Assembly (NCBI GenBank): GCA_024234265.1
Contig: JACKOM010000003.1
Location: forward strand, 186,001-250,000
Direction: 5' to 3'
Source of the DNA: Oceanospirillaceae bacterium
GTDB lineage: Bacteria; Pseudomonadota; Gammaproteobacteria; Pseudomonadales; Oceanobacteraceae
DNA length: 64,000 nt
The notes beneath the pieces are model-generated. The model made no database searches, had not been told where the DNA came from, and saw only the letters and a list, made by a program, of their open reading frames with translations. Position numbers and translations under genes: made by a program. Positions 52,503 to 61,682 of the stretch are shown in pieces (the first letter of the stretch is position 1; each line of letters begins with the position of its first letter).

Positions 52503-54201
52503 GCTGAGTGTTGTACACGTTGAATTTACCGGTTGGGGTAATCAGACGTTTATCTTTAATCACTTTTTTCAGTTTTAAAGTTTTATCGTCAACCACCACC
52601 AGTGCAGATTCCTGCTCGGTACCATTCCATACGGAGAGCCATACCTCATCACCCGCCTGGTTATATTCAGGCTGCACTACACGGCGCACACCATCTTTAA
52701 TGCCAGACCACTCACCAATCGGCAGCACAGTGAAGCCTGCTTCTGGTTTGTTGATGTCGTATACCGCAACAGACTGACTCATGTTGGCATCAGGGTTAAG
52801 CGGTGTATCAACATACAAGTGGGTGGATTTAGGGTGAGTTTTGATAAACAGGGAGCCACCGCCCTGGCCATCAATGGTACGCACCACTTTCCAGGCATTA
52901 GCTTTGTGTTTTTCAGGGTCAGTACCAATCAGGCTGATGCTGTTATCACCCAGGTGACTGGTTGCCCACACAGGACCAAATTTAGGATCAACAAAGTTCG
53001 CACCACGGCCTGGGTGAGGAATTGCGCCCACTTCCACCAGTTTCACTAACTTATCGGTTTTGGAATCGATAACCGCAATTTTGTTGGATTTGTTTGCCGC
53101 TGACATGAAGTAGCGGTGAGTGCTGTCCCAACCACCGTCATGCAGGAAACGCGCTGCATCAATGGTGGTAATTTTCAGCGCATTGATGTCGGTGTAATCC
53201 ACCGCCAGTACTTTACCGGTTTCTTTTACGTTAACGATAAATTCTGGTTTCTGGTGGGAAGCAATAATCGCTGCCACACGGGGTTCTGGATGGTATTCCT
53301 GGGTATCCACAGTGTAACCGCGGGTTGAAACCACTTTTTTAGGTTCCAGGGTTTCGCCATCCATCACCACAAATTGTGGTGGCCAGTAGGCACCGGCAAT
53401 GGCGATTTTATCTTCGTAACCTTTGTATTTAGAGGTTTCGACAGAACGGGCTTCTAAACCAATTTTGATTTCCGCCACGATTGCTGGGGTTTTCATCCAC
53501 AGGTCAATCATGTCGATTTTGGCATCACGTCCGATAACAAACAGATAACGGCCGGAATTCGACATACGCGAAATATGCACGGCATAACCGGTATTCAGTA
53601 CAGTGATAATTTCTTTTTTATCACCATCTACCAGGGCGACCTGGCCTGCATCACGCAGGGTCACACTGAAAATATTTTTCAGGTTGTAATTGTTAAGCTG
53701 TTTTTTCGGACGATCTTTTGGCTGCACCAGTACTTTCCAGGTGTTTTTAATTTCAGCCATGCCGAATTCAGGAGGTGTTGGTGGCTCGTGCTGCAGAAAT
53801 TTAGCCATCATAGTGACTTCTTCACCGCTCAGGGTGCCGGAAGTACCCCAGTTTGGCATACCCGCTGGAGAACCATAATTAATAAAGGTTTCCAGATATG
53901 CGGTGCCTTTTTCTTTGGTGAGATCCGGAGTCAGAGGTTTACCGGTAGCACCTTTACGCAATACACCGTGGCAACCCGCGCAACGTTCAAAATAGATTTT
54001 GGTGGATTTTTCAAATTCGGCCTGGGTTAAATCCGGAGCGCCGGGGGAAGTAACAATTTTGGCACTGGCCGCATCCAGGGTGGTTGGTGCACCTTCATAT
54101 TTAACATCCGGCCCCTTATGCTCCTCACCCGCAAAGGCACTGGCGCCACCAATGGCCAGCGATATAGCGCTGGCCAGGGTTAACAAACGGTATGTTTTCA
54201 T
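52489..54201 (-). CDS. nirS: Cytochrome cd1 nitrite reductase
   Basis: 570 residues. Signal peptide (about 1-24, ASAFAGE), N-terminal cytochrome c domain with CAGCHGVLRKGATG (about 73-86) and the C-terminal eight-bladed heme d1 propeller (about 150-570). Reduces nitrite to nitric oxide in the periplasm, the defining step of denitrification. Preceded by a small cytochrome c gene. Likely FNR/DNR controlled through 54584-54637. Confidence 0.97.
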   Translation of the reverse strand: MKTYRLLTLASAISLAIGGASAFAGEEHKGPDVKYEGAPTTLDAASAKIVTSPGAPDLTQAEFEKSTKIYFERCAGCHGVLRKGATGKPLTPDLTKEKGTAYLETFINYGSPAGMPNWGTSGTLSGEEVTMMAKFLQHEPPTPPEFGMAEIKNTWKVLVQPKDRPKKQLNNYNLKNIFSVTLRDAGQVALVDGDKKEIITVLNTGYAVHISRMSNSGRYLFVIGRDAKIDMIDLWMKTPAIVAEIKIGLEARSVETSKYKGYEDKIAIAGAYWPPQFVVMDGETLEPKKVVSTRGYTVDTQEYHPEPRVAAIIASHQKPEFIVNVKETGKVLAVDYTDINALKITTIDAARFLHDGGWDSTHRYFMSAANKSNKIAVIDSKTDKLVKLVEVGAIPHPGRGANFVDPKFGPVWATSHLGDNSISLIGTDPEKHKANAWKVVRTIDGQGGGSLFIKTHPKSTHLYVDTPLNPDANMSQSVAVYDINKPEAGFTVLPIGEWSGIKDGVRRVVQPEYNQAGDEVWLSVWNGTEQESALVVVDDKTLKLKKVIKDKRLITPTGKFNVYNTQHDIY

Positions 54202-54219
54202 AGTGTGTTCCTTGTGAGA

Positions 54220-54525
54220 CTAAAGGCTGGAGAAATACGCAGCTAAGTTAGCGATATCCGCATCAGTCAGGCTTTTTGCCATACCACCCATCATAGGGTC
54301 CTGACGCTGACCATCACGGAAAGCTTTGAGCTGTTTAACCAGATAATCCGCTTTCTGACCTTTTAAATTTGGCCAGAGGTTGTTGGCGCTTACACCATTC
54401 GCACCATGACAACCGGCACAGGTAGCAGCTTTCGCTTTGCCTGCCGCGGCATCACCCGCTGCAGAAGCTTGCATAGCCGCAACAAGTGTTAATGCACTGA
54501 TAAATACCATTACAATTTTTTTCAT
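54220..54525 (-). CDS. Small class I cytochrome c, possible NirS donor
   Basis: 101 residues with signal peptide (about 1-23) and heme site CAGCHGANGVSAN (about 36-48); C-terminal Met in DPMMGGMAKSL. It is of c5/c553 type rather than classical NirM (c551), but it holds the nirM position, first in the operon. Electron donor to NirS by inference. Confidence 0.88.
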   Translation of the reverse strand: MKKIVMVFISALTLVAAMQASAAGDAAAGKAKAATCAGCHGANGVSANNLWPNLKGQKADYLVKQLKAFRDGQRQDPMMGGMAKSLTDADIANLAAYFSSL

Positions 54526-54583
54526 TTTTATAACCTCTCTCCTGATCGTGAATTCATTCTAGGTGAGGCTTAACAGAATGCGA

Positions 54584-54597
54584 TTGACGTGCATCAA
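54584..54597. promoter_or_regulatory. FNR/DNR-type site 1 in nirS/norQ divergent region
   Basis: TTGACGTGCATCAA, one mismatch to TTGAT-N4-ATCAA. The centre is about 41 bases before a start at 54632, so it suits activation of norQ. Confidence 0.8.
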
Positions 54598-54623
54598 CCC
54601 ACTGCAAGGGAAAGTATGAAAAC

Positions 54624-54637
54624 TTAACGTGCATCAA
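54624..54637. promoter_or_regulatory. FNR/DNR-type site 2 in nirS/norQ divergent region
   Basis: TTAACGTGCATCAA; 40 bases (about four helical turns) from site 1. Could activate the nirS operon on the other strand. Confidence 0.7.
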
Positions 54638-54654
54638 GATTTCGGGTAACCACC

Positions 54655-55476
54655 ATGTCCATTACCGCCAAAAGCAGCCTAAATATGCCACAAATAGCGC
54701 CATTACCCTTTTACGCGGCACAACATGCGGAGGTGGAATTATTTGAACATGCCGCCAAAAACCGCCTGCCCCTGTTAATCAAAGGCCCCACAGGTTGCGG
54801 TAAAACCCGTTTTATTGAACATATGGCCGCTAAATTAAATCGCCCGTTATATACCGTGGCATGCCATGACGATTTAAGCGCCAGTGATCTGGTGGGGCGG
54901 CATTTAATTAACCACGCCGGCACCTACTGGCAGGATGGCCCCTTAACCCGCGCAGTACGTGAAGGGGGTATTTGTTACCTGGATGAAGTGGTGGAAGCAC
55001 GCAAAGATACTACAGTGATTTTGCATCCCCTGGCGGATAACCGGCGTATTCTACCCATCGAACGCACCGGTGAATTACTCGAAGCCCATCCGGATTTTTT
55101 ATTGGTTATATCCTATAACCCGGGTTATCAGAGTTTTTTAAAAGGCTTAAAACCCAGTACCCGCCAGCGTTTTATTGCCTTGCAATTGGATTATCCTGAG
55201 CCCGCTTTAGAAGCTTTAGTTGTTAGCCAGGAAGCCGGTGTCAGCATGGAAATTGCTGAGCGCCTGGTTAAAATTGGCAATGCCCTGCGCCGTATTGCGG
55301 AACATGATATCGAAGAAGGTGCATCCACCCGCCTGTTGATTTATGCAGGTAAACTTATCCACTCAGGTATGCCTGAAGTTGCAGCACTGCGTTCTGCATT
55401 AGCGGAACCCTTAAGCGATGACAGCGAAACCGTGAAGAGTCTTTATGATGTTATTCAAAGCCATATCGCCGGATGA
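54655..55476 (+). CDS. norQ: MoxR-type AAA+ ATPase NorQ/NirQ
   Basis: 273 residues. Walker A GPTGCGKT (about 44-51), Walker B ICYLDEVVEARKDT (about 107-120), sensor LVISYNPGYQ (about 146-155), followed by the CbbQ C-terminal domain. NirQ/NorQ with NorD inserts or activates the non-heme iron of NorB. Diverges from the nirS operon with FNR/DNR sites between. Confidence 0.94.
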   Translation: MSITAKSSLNMPQIAPLPFYAAQHAEVELFEHAAKNRLPLLIKGPTGCGKTRFIEHMAAKLNRPLYTVACHDDLSASDLVGRHLINHAGTYWQDGPLTRAVREGGICYLDEVVEARKDTTVILHPLADNRRILPIERTGELLEAHPDFLLVISYNPGYQSFLKGLKPSTRQRFIALQLDYPEPALEALVVSQEAGVSMEIAERLVKIGNALRRIAEHDIEEGASTRLLIYAGKLIHSGMPEVAALRSALAEPLSDDSETVKSLYDVIQSHIAG

Positions 55477-55822
55477 CAAACGCTGGGCGATTATCGCCCA
55501 GAGTTTCTATCTGGCGAATTTAACCGTGTTACCCGTTATCAGTTTTTTATTACTGGTATTTTTTTATTTTAAACACGAAAAGAACTTCTCAGACTATAAC
55601 CGCCAGCACTTTCTGGCGGCCATTATTGCCGGTTTCTGTGCCGGCACCCTGTTAGTCATCGCCCCCCTCTCAGTCCTGCTATTTTTTCACTTCTCCGATA
55701 TAGCCCTACTCAGCGTAGTGGTATATGCCGTGATTATGCATGGCCTGCTAGTATTGACCGGCATCATCTTTTTAGCAAAAAGCCTCGCAAACAAACCTCT
55801 GATTACGCCTCCCACGAATTAA
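55445..55822 (+). CDS. Small membrane protein of the nor cluster (DUF4870-like)
   Basis: 125 residues, three hydrophobic segments (about 28-43, 57-79, 86-109). DDKRWAIIAQSFYLANLTVLPVISFLLLVFFYFKHEKN resembles the opening of DUF4870 proteins. It overlaps norQ by 32 bases, so it is co-expressed with it. Role in nitric oxide reduction unknown. Confidence 0.65.
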   Translation: MMLFKAISPDDKRWAIIAQSFYLANLTVLPVISFLLLVFFYFKHEKNFSDYNRQHFLAAIIAGFCAGTLLVIAPLSVLLFFHFSDIALLSVVVYAVIMHGLLVLTGIIFLAKSLANKPLITPPTN

Positions 55823-55823
55823 G

Positions 55824-55837
55824 TTGATAATTATCAA
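55824..55837 (+). promoter_or_regulatory. Perfect FNR/DNR site of norCB
   Basis: TTGATAATTATCAA. With TAATTT at 55859-55864 as -10, the predicted start near 55872 is 41.5 bases from the site centre, textbook class II spacing. Confidence 0.88.
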
Positions 55838-55898
55838 TGGCGGAAAATGAATATCTGCTAATTTTAGTCAGGTATTCAACCGCTATAAGGAGGCCGTG

Positions 55899-56345
55899 AT
55901 GGCTGACTTCTTTACCAAGGGAGCGGCCCGCAACATCTATTATGGAGGAAGTGTGTTCTTCATATTGGTGTTTCTGGGTCTGACCCTGAACACAGTGCAG
56001 CAACTACCCAAACGGGATCACCGGGAAAATATCACCGAGAGTGTTGAAAAGGGCAAATTGCTCTGGGAAGAAAACAACTGCATCGGCTGCCATACCCTGT
56101 TAGGTGAAGGTGCCTATTTTGCACCTGAGCTGGGCAACGTCTTTTACCGCCGCGGTGGTGGGGACAGCGCAAGTTTCCACGCATTTTTACAGGGTTGGAT
56201 GGCTGCACAGCCCATCCCCGTGGAAGGCCGCCGCAAAATGCCACAATTTAACCTGAGTGAAGAACAGGTTAAAAATCTGGCGGACTTTTTAGAGTGGACC
56301 GCCAAGGTGAATACCGAAAAATGGCCACCAAACATTGAAGGTTAA
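55899..56345 (+). CDS. norC: Nitric oxide reductase cytochrome c subunit
   Basis: 148 residues. N-terminal anchor helix (about 13-32), heme c site CIGCHTLLGEGAYFAPEL (about 61-78), Met ligand in RRKMPQF. Feeds electrons to NorB at the periplasmic face. ATG at 55899 with AGGAGG chosen over the GTG one codon earlier. Confidence 0.96.
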   Translation: MADFFTKGAARNIYYGGSVFFILVFLGLTLNTVQQLPKRDHRENITESVEKGKLLWEENNCIGCHTLLGEGAYFAPELGNVFYRRGGGDSASFHAFLQGWMAAQPIPVEGRRKMPQFNLSEEQVKNLADFLEWTAKVNTEKWPPNIEG

Positions 56346-56355
56346 GGAGCAGACG

Positions 56356-57750
56356 ATGAAATTTGCATCACAGTCCGTCGCCAAACCCTATTTCATGTTT
56401 GCCTTAGCCCTGTTTGCCGGTCAGATTCTGTTTGGTCTGATCATGGGGCTGCAATATGTTGTAGGTGATTTTTTATTCCCTGCCATTCCGTTTAACGTTG
56501 CACGTATGGTGCATACCAACCTGTTAATCGTATGGTTACTCTTTGGTTTTATGGGCGCAGCTTATTATCTGATCCCGGAAGAAGCCGATACTGAATTATA
56601 CAGCCCTAAACTGGCGTGGATTTTATTCTGGGTATTTGCTGCCGCAGGCACCCTGACCATTCTGGGTTATCTCTTAGTACCTTATGCCGGTCTCGCGCAT
56701 ATGACAGGTAACGATCTGTTACCCACTATGGGCCGTGAATTCTTAGAACAACCCACCATTACCAAAATAGGTATTGTAGTGGTTGCCCTGGGTTTCCTGT
56801 TTAACATCGGTATGACTGTGCTCAAAGGCCGTAAAACCGTTATTAATACCATTTTAATTACCGGTTTAATTGGTCTGGCGGTGATGTTCCTGTTCTCCTT
56901 CTATAACCCTTCCAACCTGATTCTGGATAAATACTTCTGGTGGTGGGTTGTGCATCTGTGGGTCGAAGGCGTGTGGGAATTAATCATGGGTTCTATCCTG
57001 GCCTTCGTATTAATTAAAACCACAGGTGTGGACCGTGAAGTGATTGAAAAATGGCTGTACGTGATTATCGGTATGGCATTAATTACCGGTATTCTCGGTA
57101 CAGGTCACCACTACTACTGGATTGGTGCGCCTGAATACTGGCAGTGGGTAGGTTCAATCTTCTCTGCCTTTGAACCATTACCTTTCTTTGCCATGACACT
57201 CTTCGCCTTTAACATGGTGAACCGCCGTCGCCGTGAACACCCCAACCGTGCCGCTATGCTGTGGGCCATGGGTACCGGTGTGATGGCGTTCCTCGGTGCT
57301 GGCGTGTGGGGTTTCCTGCACACATTAGCCCCGGTGAACTACTACACCCACGGCACACAAATCACCGCCGCCCACGGCCACATGGCCTTCTACGGTGCCT
57401 ACGCGATGATTGTGTTAACCATTATTTCCTACGCTATGCCACAACTGCGTGGCCAGGGTGAAGCCACCTCACGTAAAGCGCAGGTCGTGGAAATGTGGGG
57501 CTTCTGGTTAATGACTATCTCCATGGTATTTATCACCCTGTTCTTAACCGGTGCCGGTATTCTGCAGGTGTGGTTACAACGTCTCCCTGAAAGCAGTGCT
57601 GCACTGAATTTCATGGCGGCACAGGATCAAGTGGCTATCTTCTACTGGCTGCGTGAAATTACCGGTGTAGTCTTCTTGATTGGTCTGATCTGTTATTTCA
57701 CCAGCTTTGCCATCAAAGGCAAAGATGACAGTGCAGAACAAAACGCCTGA
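56356..57750 (+). CDS. norB: Nitric oxide reductase catalytic subunit
   Basis: 464 residues, 12 membrane helices. Reduces two NO to N2O. Signature residues of the heme-copper-like core: RMVHTNLLIVWLLFG (heme His about 53), HLWVEGVWELI (active-site His/Glu about 200-210), GTGHHYYWIG (Fe-B His pair about 251), HGHMAFYGAY (heme ligands about 340). The quinol-type NorZ extension is absent, so this is cNOR. Eleven bases after norC with AAGGAG. Confidence 0.98.
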   Translation: MKFASQSVAKPYFMFALALFAGQILFGLIMGLQYVVGDFLFPAIPFNVARMVHTNLLIVWLLFGFMGAAYYLIPEEADTELYSPKLAWILFWVFAAAGTLTILGYLLVPYAGLAHMTGNDLLPTMGREFLEQPTITKIGIVVVALGFLFNIGMTVLKGRKTVINTILITGLIGLAVMFLFSFYNPSNLILDKYFWWWVVHLWVEGVWELIMGSILAFVLIKTTGVDREVIEKWLYVIIGMALITGILGTGHHYYWIGAPEYWQWVGSIFSAFEPLPFFAMTLFAFNMVNRRRREHPNRAAMLWAMGTGVMAFLGAGVWGFLHTLAPVNYYTHGTQITAAHGHMAFYGAYAMIVLTIISYAMPQLRGQGEATSRKAQVVEMWGFWLMTISMVFITLFLTGAGILQVWLQRLPESSAALNFMAAQDQVAIFYWLREITGVVFLIGLICYFTSFAIKGKDDSAEQNA

Positions 57751-57770
57751 TTAAATACGGCGTGATATAG

Positions 57771-57801
57771 AAAAACTGCGGCTCTGCCGCAGTTTTTTTT
57801 T
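57771..57801 (+). terminator. Terminator after norB
   Basis: CTGCGG, loop, CCGCAG and nine T. Confidence 0.85.
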
Positions 57802-57915
57802 GCCCGGTTATAACGGCCAAACAGCACGACTTAGGCGGGTTTTATTAGCCCATATCAAGTTACGCGCACCGCCTGTGTTCTACACTGGGCACAGTTTCAG
57901 TAACAGGCATCCATA

Positions 57916-59742
57916 ATGGAAGAGCTGGTTGGCAACCTCTGGCATAAATACATTACCCACAAAGCGCAACCACGTTTTGCAGCGGCAGCCGTTGAATTAA
58001 AAGACCAGCATAAAAAGCTGAATCTGTTATTACATGCCTGGGGCGCAGATGCAGGTCTACAAATTCAGAATGCGGTGCCCGCCCATTTTGAAACCTACCA
58101 GGGCAACCTGAAAAAAATTGCCGGCACGGGCCATCGCCACGATATTGCACAGAAATCCGCCGAGCGTTTGTGCCTGCCCGGTAAAATCGACCTATACCCG
58201 GATGCCAGCTTGAATCTGGATTTGTACCGCTGGTTAACCGCCATGGCCGCCTATTGGCCCGATGCCTGCCAGAACTGGTTTTTATTAAACCAACAGGTCA
58301 GTGCACAGGTATTAACAGAATTACCGGGGTTAACGCCGCTTTATCAGCGTCTTTGTGCCGCAGAAATTGCCCGCCGGCCGGCCCTGTCGTTATTACCCGG
58401 AGAAATTGCCGAGCAGGAAATGGTTATTCGTCACGCCCTGCAAAATCCCGGCAGTGAATTGCAGTTACCCGTCAGCCATTATGCCCCTGTGCCCGTGACC
58501 ATGTGGCTGTACCCGGATATGCAGCGGCCGGCAGCGGCAAAATCCAGCACAGATACGCAGGATGACTCCGACAGCGAAGGTGGCCACAAAAAAAACCAGA
58601 AAGAATCCGATATCCGCCGTGAGGCAGAGCGCAGTGAACACAGCAGCGGGCGGACCGGGTTATTATTATTCCGCCTGGAAAGTTTATTCAGCTGGTCGGA
58701 ATTTATGAACCTGGATCGCACCCAGGATGATGCCGATGATGGTGCGGAGGAAATTGCCGAAGATCTGGATATGCTGCATTTATCCAACGAGCAAAACCGC
58801 AGTGCAAGTAAAATCAAATTCGATCTGGAAGTGCCGTCTGCCTACAGTGACGATGAAGCAATCAGTGGCAACATATTACTGCCCGAGTGGGATTATAAAA
58901 AACAGCAGTTACAGGAAAACCATGTCAGCCTGCATATGCTGCAGAACCTGCATTGCCAAAACCGCGACATTCCCGAACATCTGCAAAAAATTGCCCGCCA
59001 GATCCGCGCGCAATTTTCCCAGTTAAAACCCCAACGCATGTGGCGTAACCGCCAGGAAGATGGCTGTGAAATTGATATCGACAGTTGGATTGAATTTAAC
59101 GCAGAAAAAAGCGCCGGCCACACAGCCTTAAAAGCTTACCGGGATTTAAACCAGAAACAGCGTGATATCTGTACTTTGTTACTCGCCGATTTATCACTCT
59201 CCACCGATGCCTATGTGAATAATGAACAGCGGGTATTGGATGTGATTAAAGACTCGCTGGGTTTATTTGCCGAAGCCTTAAATACCCTGGGTGATCCGTT
59301 TGCCCTGTATGGTTTTTCGTCCAAACAGCGTCAGATGGTGCGTTTCCACGAAATTAAATCCTTTGCTGAACATAATATGGGCAAAGTACGCGCGCGCATT
59401 GAAGCCAGCAAACCCGGATATTACACCCGCATGGGCGCCGCTATCCGGCAAAGCACTAAACTGCTCGCAGGCCAGCCACAGCGTCAGAAACTGTTATTGT
59501 TGTTGACCGATGGCAAACCCAATGATTTGGATAAATATGAAGGCCGTTATGGGATTGAAGATACCCGCCACGCAGTGCAGGAAGCGCGGCAACAGGGTAT
59601 TCACCCGTTTGCCATTACCATAGATAAAAAAGCGGAGTTATATCTGCCATACATTTTTGGCAGCCAGGGTTTTGTATTAATCCACCAGCCAGAACAATTA
59701 CCCTTATTGCTGCCCAAACTTTATCAGCAGCTCAGTGATTAA
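57916..59742 (+). CDS. norD: Nitric oxide reductase activation protein NorD
   Basis: 608 residues. C-terminal von Willebrand factor A domain (about 415-608) with LLADLSLSTDAYVNN (MIDAS DxSxS about 428-432), RMGAAIRQST and LLTDGKPNDLDKY. The acidic low-complexity region at about 210-290 is common in NorD. Works with NorQ. Separated from norB by a terminator and so probably has its own promoter. Confidence 0.94.
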   Translation: MEELVGNLWHKYITHKAQPRFAAAAVELKDQHKKLNLLLHAWGADAGLQIQNAVPAHFETYQGNLKKIAGTGHRHDIAQKSAERLCLPGKIDLYPDASLNLDLYRWLTAMAAYWPDACQNWFLLNQQVSAQVLTELPGLTPLYQRLCAAEIARRPALSLLPGEIAEQEMVIRHALQNPGSELQLPVSHYAPVPVTMWLYPDMQRPAAAKSSTDTQDDSDSEGGHKKNQKESDIRREAERSEHSSGRTGLLLFRLESLFSWSEFMNLDRTQDDADDGAEEIAEDLDMLHLSNEQNRSASKIKFDLEVPSAYSDDEAISGNILLPEWDYKKQQLQENHVSLHMLQNLHCQNRDIPEHLQKIARQIRAQFSQLKPQRMWRNRQEDGCEIDIDSWIEFNAEKSAGHTALKAYRDLNQKQRDICTLLLADLSLSTDAYVNNEQRVLDVIKDSLGLFAEALNTLGDPFALYGFSSKQRQMVRFHEIKSFAEHNMGKVRARIEASKPGYYTRMGAAIRQSTKLLAGQPQRQKLLLLLTDGKPNDLDKYEGRYGIEDTRHAVQEARQQGIHPFAITIDKKAELYLPYIFGSQGFVLIHQPEQLPLLLPKLYQQLSD

Positions 59743-59753
59743 CCTGCTGCTGA

Positions 59754-60593
59754 TCACTGCGCGGGCCAATAACCCAGGGTAAATCTGTCATTCCCGGTTA
59801 AATCTTTACCGGTTTGCACATCGTGATAACCCAGCTGGGTTAAATAAGCTGAGGTTTTTGCGCCCTGCTCAAAACCATGTTCCATAATTAATAAACCACC
59901 GGCATGCAAATAGACAGGCGCGTGCTGCGCGATATGCCATAAATCCGCATAACCGTTTTCAGCCGCAACCAATGCACTGCGCGGTTCAAAACGTACATCG
60001 CCTTGTGCCAGATGCACGTCCTGCGGATCAATATAGGGTGGGTTACTGACAATAATATGAAATTTTTTACCGGCCAGGGCACTGAACCAATTACTGCGGA
60101 AAAATTCTGCGTTGTTAATCTGATTGATCTGCGCATTTTGCCGGGCCAGGGCGACGGCCTCATCACGTAAATCCACCCCGGTGACTTGCCAACTAGGGTT
60201 TTCCCCGGCCAGGGCCAGGGCAATCGCACCTGTGCCTGTGCCTAAATCCAACAGGGTTAAATCAGGTTGTGTGTGGTGTTCTAAAATCCATTCCACTAAG
60301 GACTCAGTATCACTGCGTGGAATTAAGGTACTCGGTGCGCAGTTTAATTCCAGATTCCAGAATCCGCGGCTGCCGGTTATATAAGCAACCGGCTCACCAC
60401 CTATTCGCCGTGCCAATAATTGTTCAAAGGCATGGATAACATCGGGAGCCGGCACTGCATCCCTGTGGCTGTATAAATAACTGCGGGGTTTTTGCAGAAC
60501 ATGCAGCAATAAATATTGCGCATCCACATCCGCAGAGGGGGAGATTGCCTGCAGGGCGGTCATGCCCTGCTGCAATAACTCACGCAGGGTCAT
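59754..60593 (-). CDS. prmC: Release factor glutamine methyltransferase
   Basis: 279 residues, usual PrmC length. SAM motif LDLGTGTGAIALAL (about 115-128) and the substrate-glutamine motif SNPPYI (about 184-189). Methylates the GGQ glutamine of release factors. Directly follows prfA (three bases), as in many gammaproteobacteria. Confidence 0.97.
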   Translation of the reverse strand: MTLRELLQQGMTALQAISPSADVDAQYLLLHVLQKPRSYLYSHRDAVPAPDVIHAFEQLLARRIGGEPVAYITGSRGFWNLELNCAPSTLIPRSDTESLVEWILEHHTQPDLTLLDLGTGTGAIALALAGENPSWQVTGVDLRDEAVALARQNAQINQINNAEFFRSNWFSALAGKKFHIIVSNPPYIDPQDVHLAQGDVRFEPRSALVAAENGYADLWHIAQHAPVYLHAGGLLIMEHGFEQGAKTSAYLTQLGYHDVQTGKDLTGNDRFTLGYWPAQ

Positions 60594-60596
60594 GGA

Positions 60597-61682
60597 TTAA
60601 TCCGCACCCATTTCGGCAAGTAATTCGGCCTGATATTCCTGACGCAGCGGATTAATAATACTGCCCAGGTCACCCTGCATCACATCTTCCAATTTATAGA
60701 TGGTGAGGTTGATACGGTGATCGGTAATACGCCCCTGCGGGTAGTTGTAAGTGCGGATACGCTCGGAACGATCACCGCTGCCCACTAAACTTTTACGGGT
60801 GGCGGCCTGCTCGGCATGGGCTTTCTGACGTTGTGCGTCATTAATACGTGACGCCAGCACCGACATGGCCTTAGCACGGTTTTTATGTTGCGAACGTTCT
60901 TCCTGACACTCCACCACAATTCCGGTGGGTAAGTGGGTAATACGGATTGCCGATTCAGTACGGTTAACGTGCTGACCACCGGCACCGGATGCACGGTAGG
61001 TATCCACTTTTAAATCATCTTTGCGGATATCGATTTCTTCACCTTCCGGCACTTCCGGCATGACCGCCACAGTGCAGGCGGACGTGTGAATACGCCCCTG
61101 ACTTTCGGTGGCAGGTACGCGCTGTACACGGTGGGCACCGGATTCAAATTTTAATTGTGAATAAACATTTTCGCCGGTTACACGGGTAATAATTTCTTTA
61201 TAACCGCCGTGTTCACCTTCGTTTTCACTCACCACTTCAATACGCCAACCCACGGTTTCGGCAAAACGGCTGTACATGCGAAATAAATCCCCGGCAAAAA
61301 TCGCCGCTTCATCACCGCCGGTGCCGGCACGGATTTCCAAAAATACGTTTTTACCGTCGTCTGGATCTTTAGGCAGCAGCGCAATCTGAATATCCGCGGC
61401 TAATTGCTCAAGACGTTGTTTGCTGTTTTTAATTTCTTCCTGGCCCATTTCACGCATTTCTGGGTCACTGTCACTGGCGAGTACTTCTGCTTCAGCCAGA
61501 TCATCCTGTGCGCTGCGGTACTGATTAAATACTTTTACCACCTCGGATAAATCCGCATATTCTTTGGAATATTTACGGAATTTTTCCTGATCATTAATCA
61601 CGCTGGCATCCGACAGCAATGCGGATAATTCTTCGTGACGTTCGCAGATGGTTTCGAGTTTGGTTACAACGGAGGCTTTCAT
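60597..61682 (-). CDS. prfA: Peptide chain release factor 1
   Basis: 361 residues. Codon-recognition motif PAT in RVPATESQGRIHTSACTVAV (about 187-206), catalytic GGQ in ASGAGGQHVNRTESA (about 228-242). Terminates translation at UAA and UAG. The start overlaps the hemA stop. Confidence 0.98.
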   Translation of the reverse strand: MKASVVTKLETICERHEELSALLSDASVINDQEKFRKYSKEYADLSEVVKVFNQYRSAQDDLAEAEVLASDSDPEMREMGQEEIKNSKQRLEQLAADIQIALLPKDPDDGKNVFLEIRAGTGGDEAAIFAGDLFRMYSRFAETVGWRIEVVSENEGEHGGYKEIITRVTGENVYSQLKFESGAHRVQRVPATESQGRIHTSACTVAVMPEVPEGEEIDIRKDDLKVDTYRASGAGGQHVNRTESAIRITHLPTGIVVECQEERSQHKNRAKAMSVLASRINDAQRQKAHAEQAATRKSLVGSGDRSERIRTYNYPQGRITDHRINLTIYKLEDVMQGDLGSIINPLRQEYQAELLAEMGAD

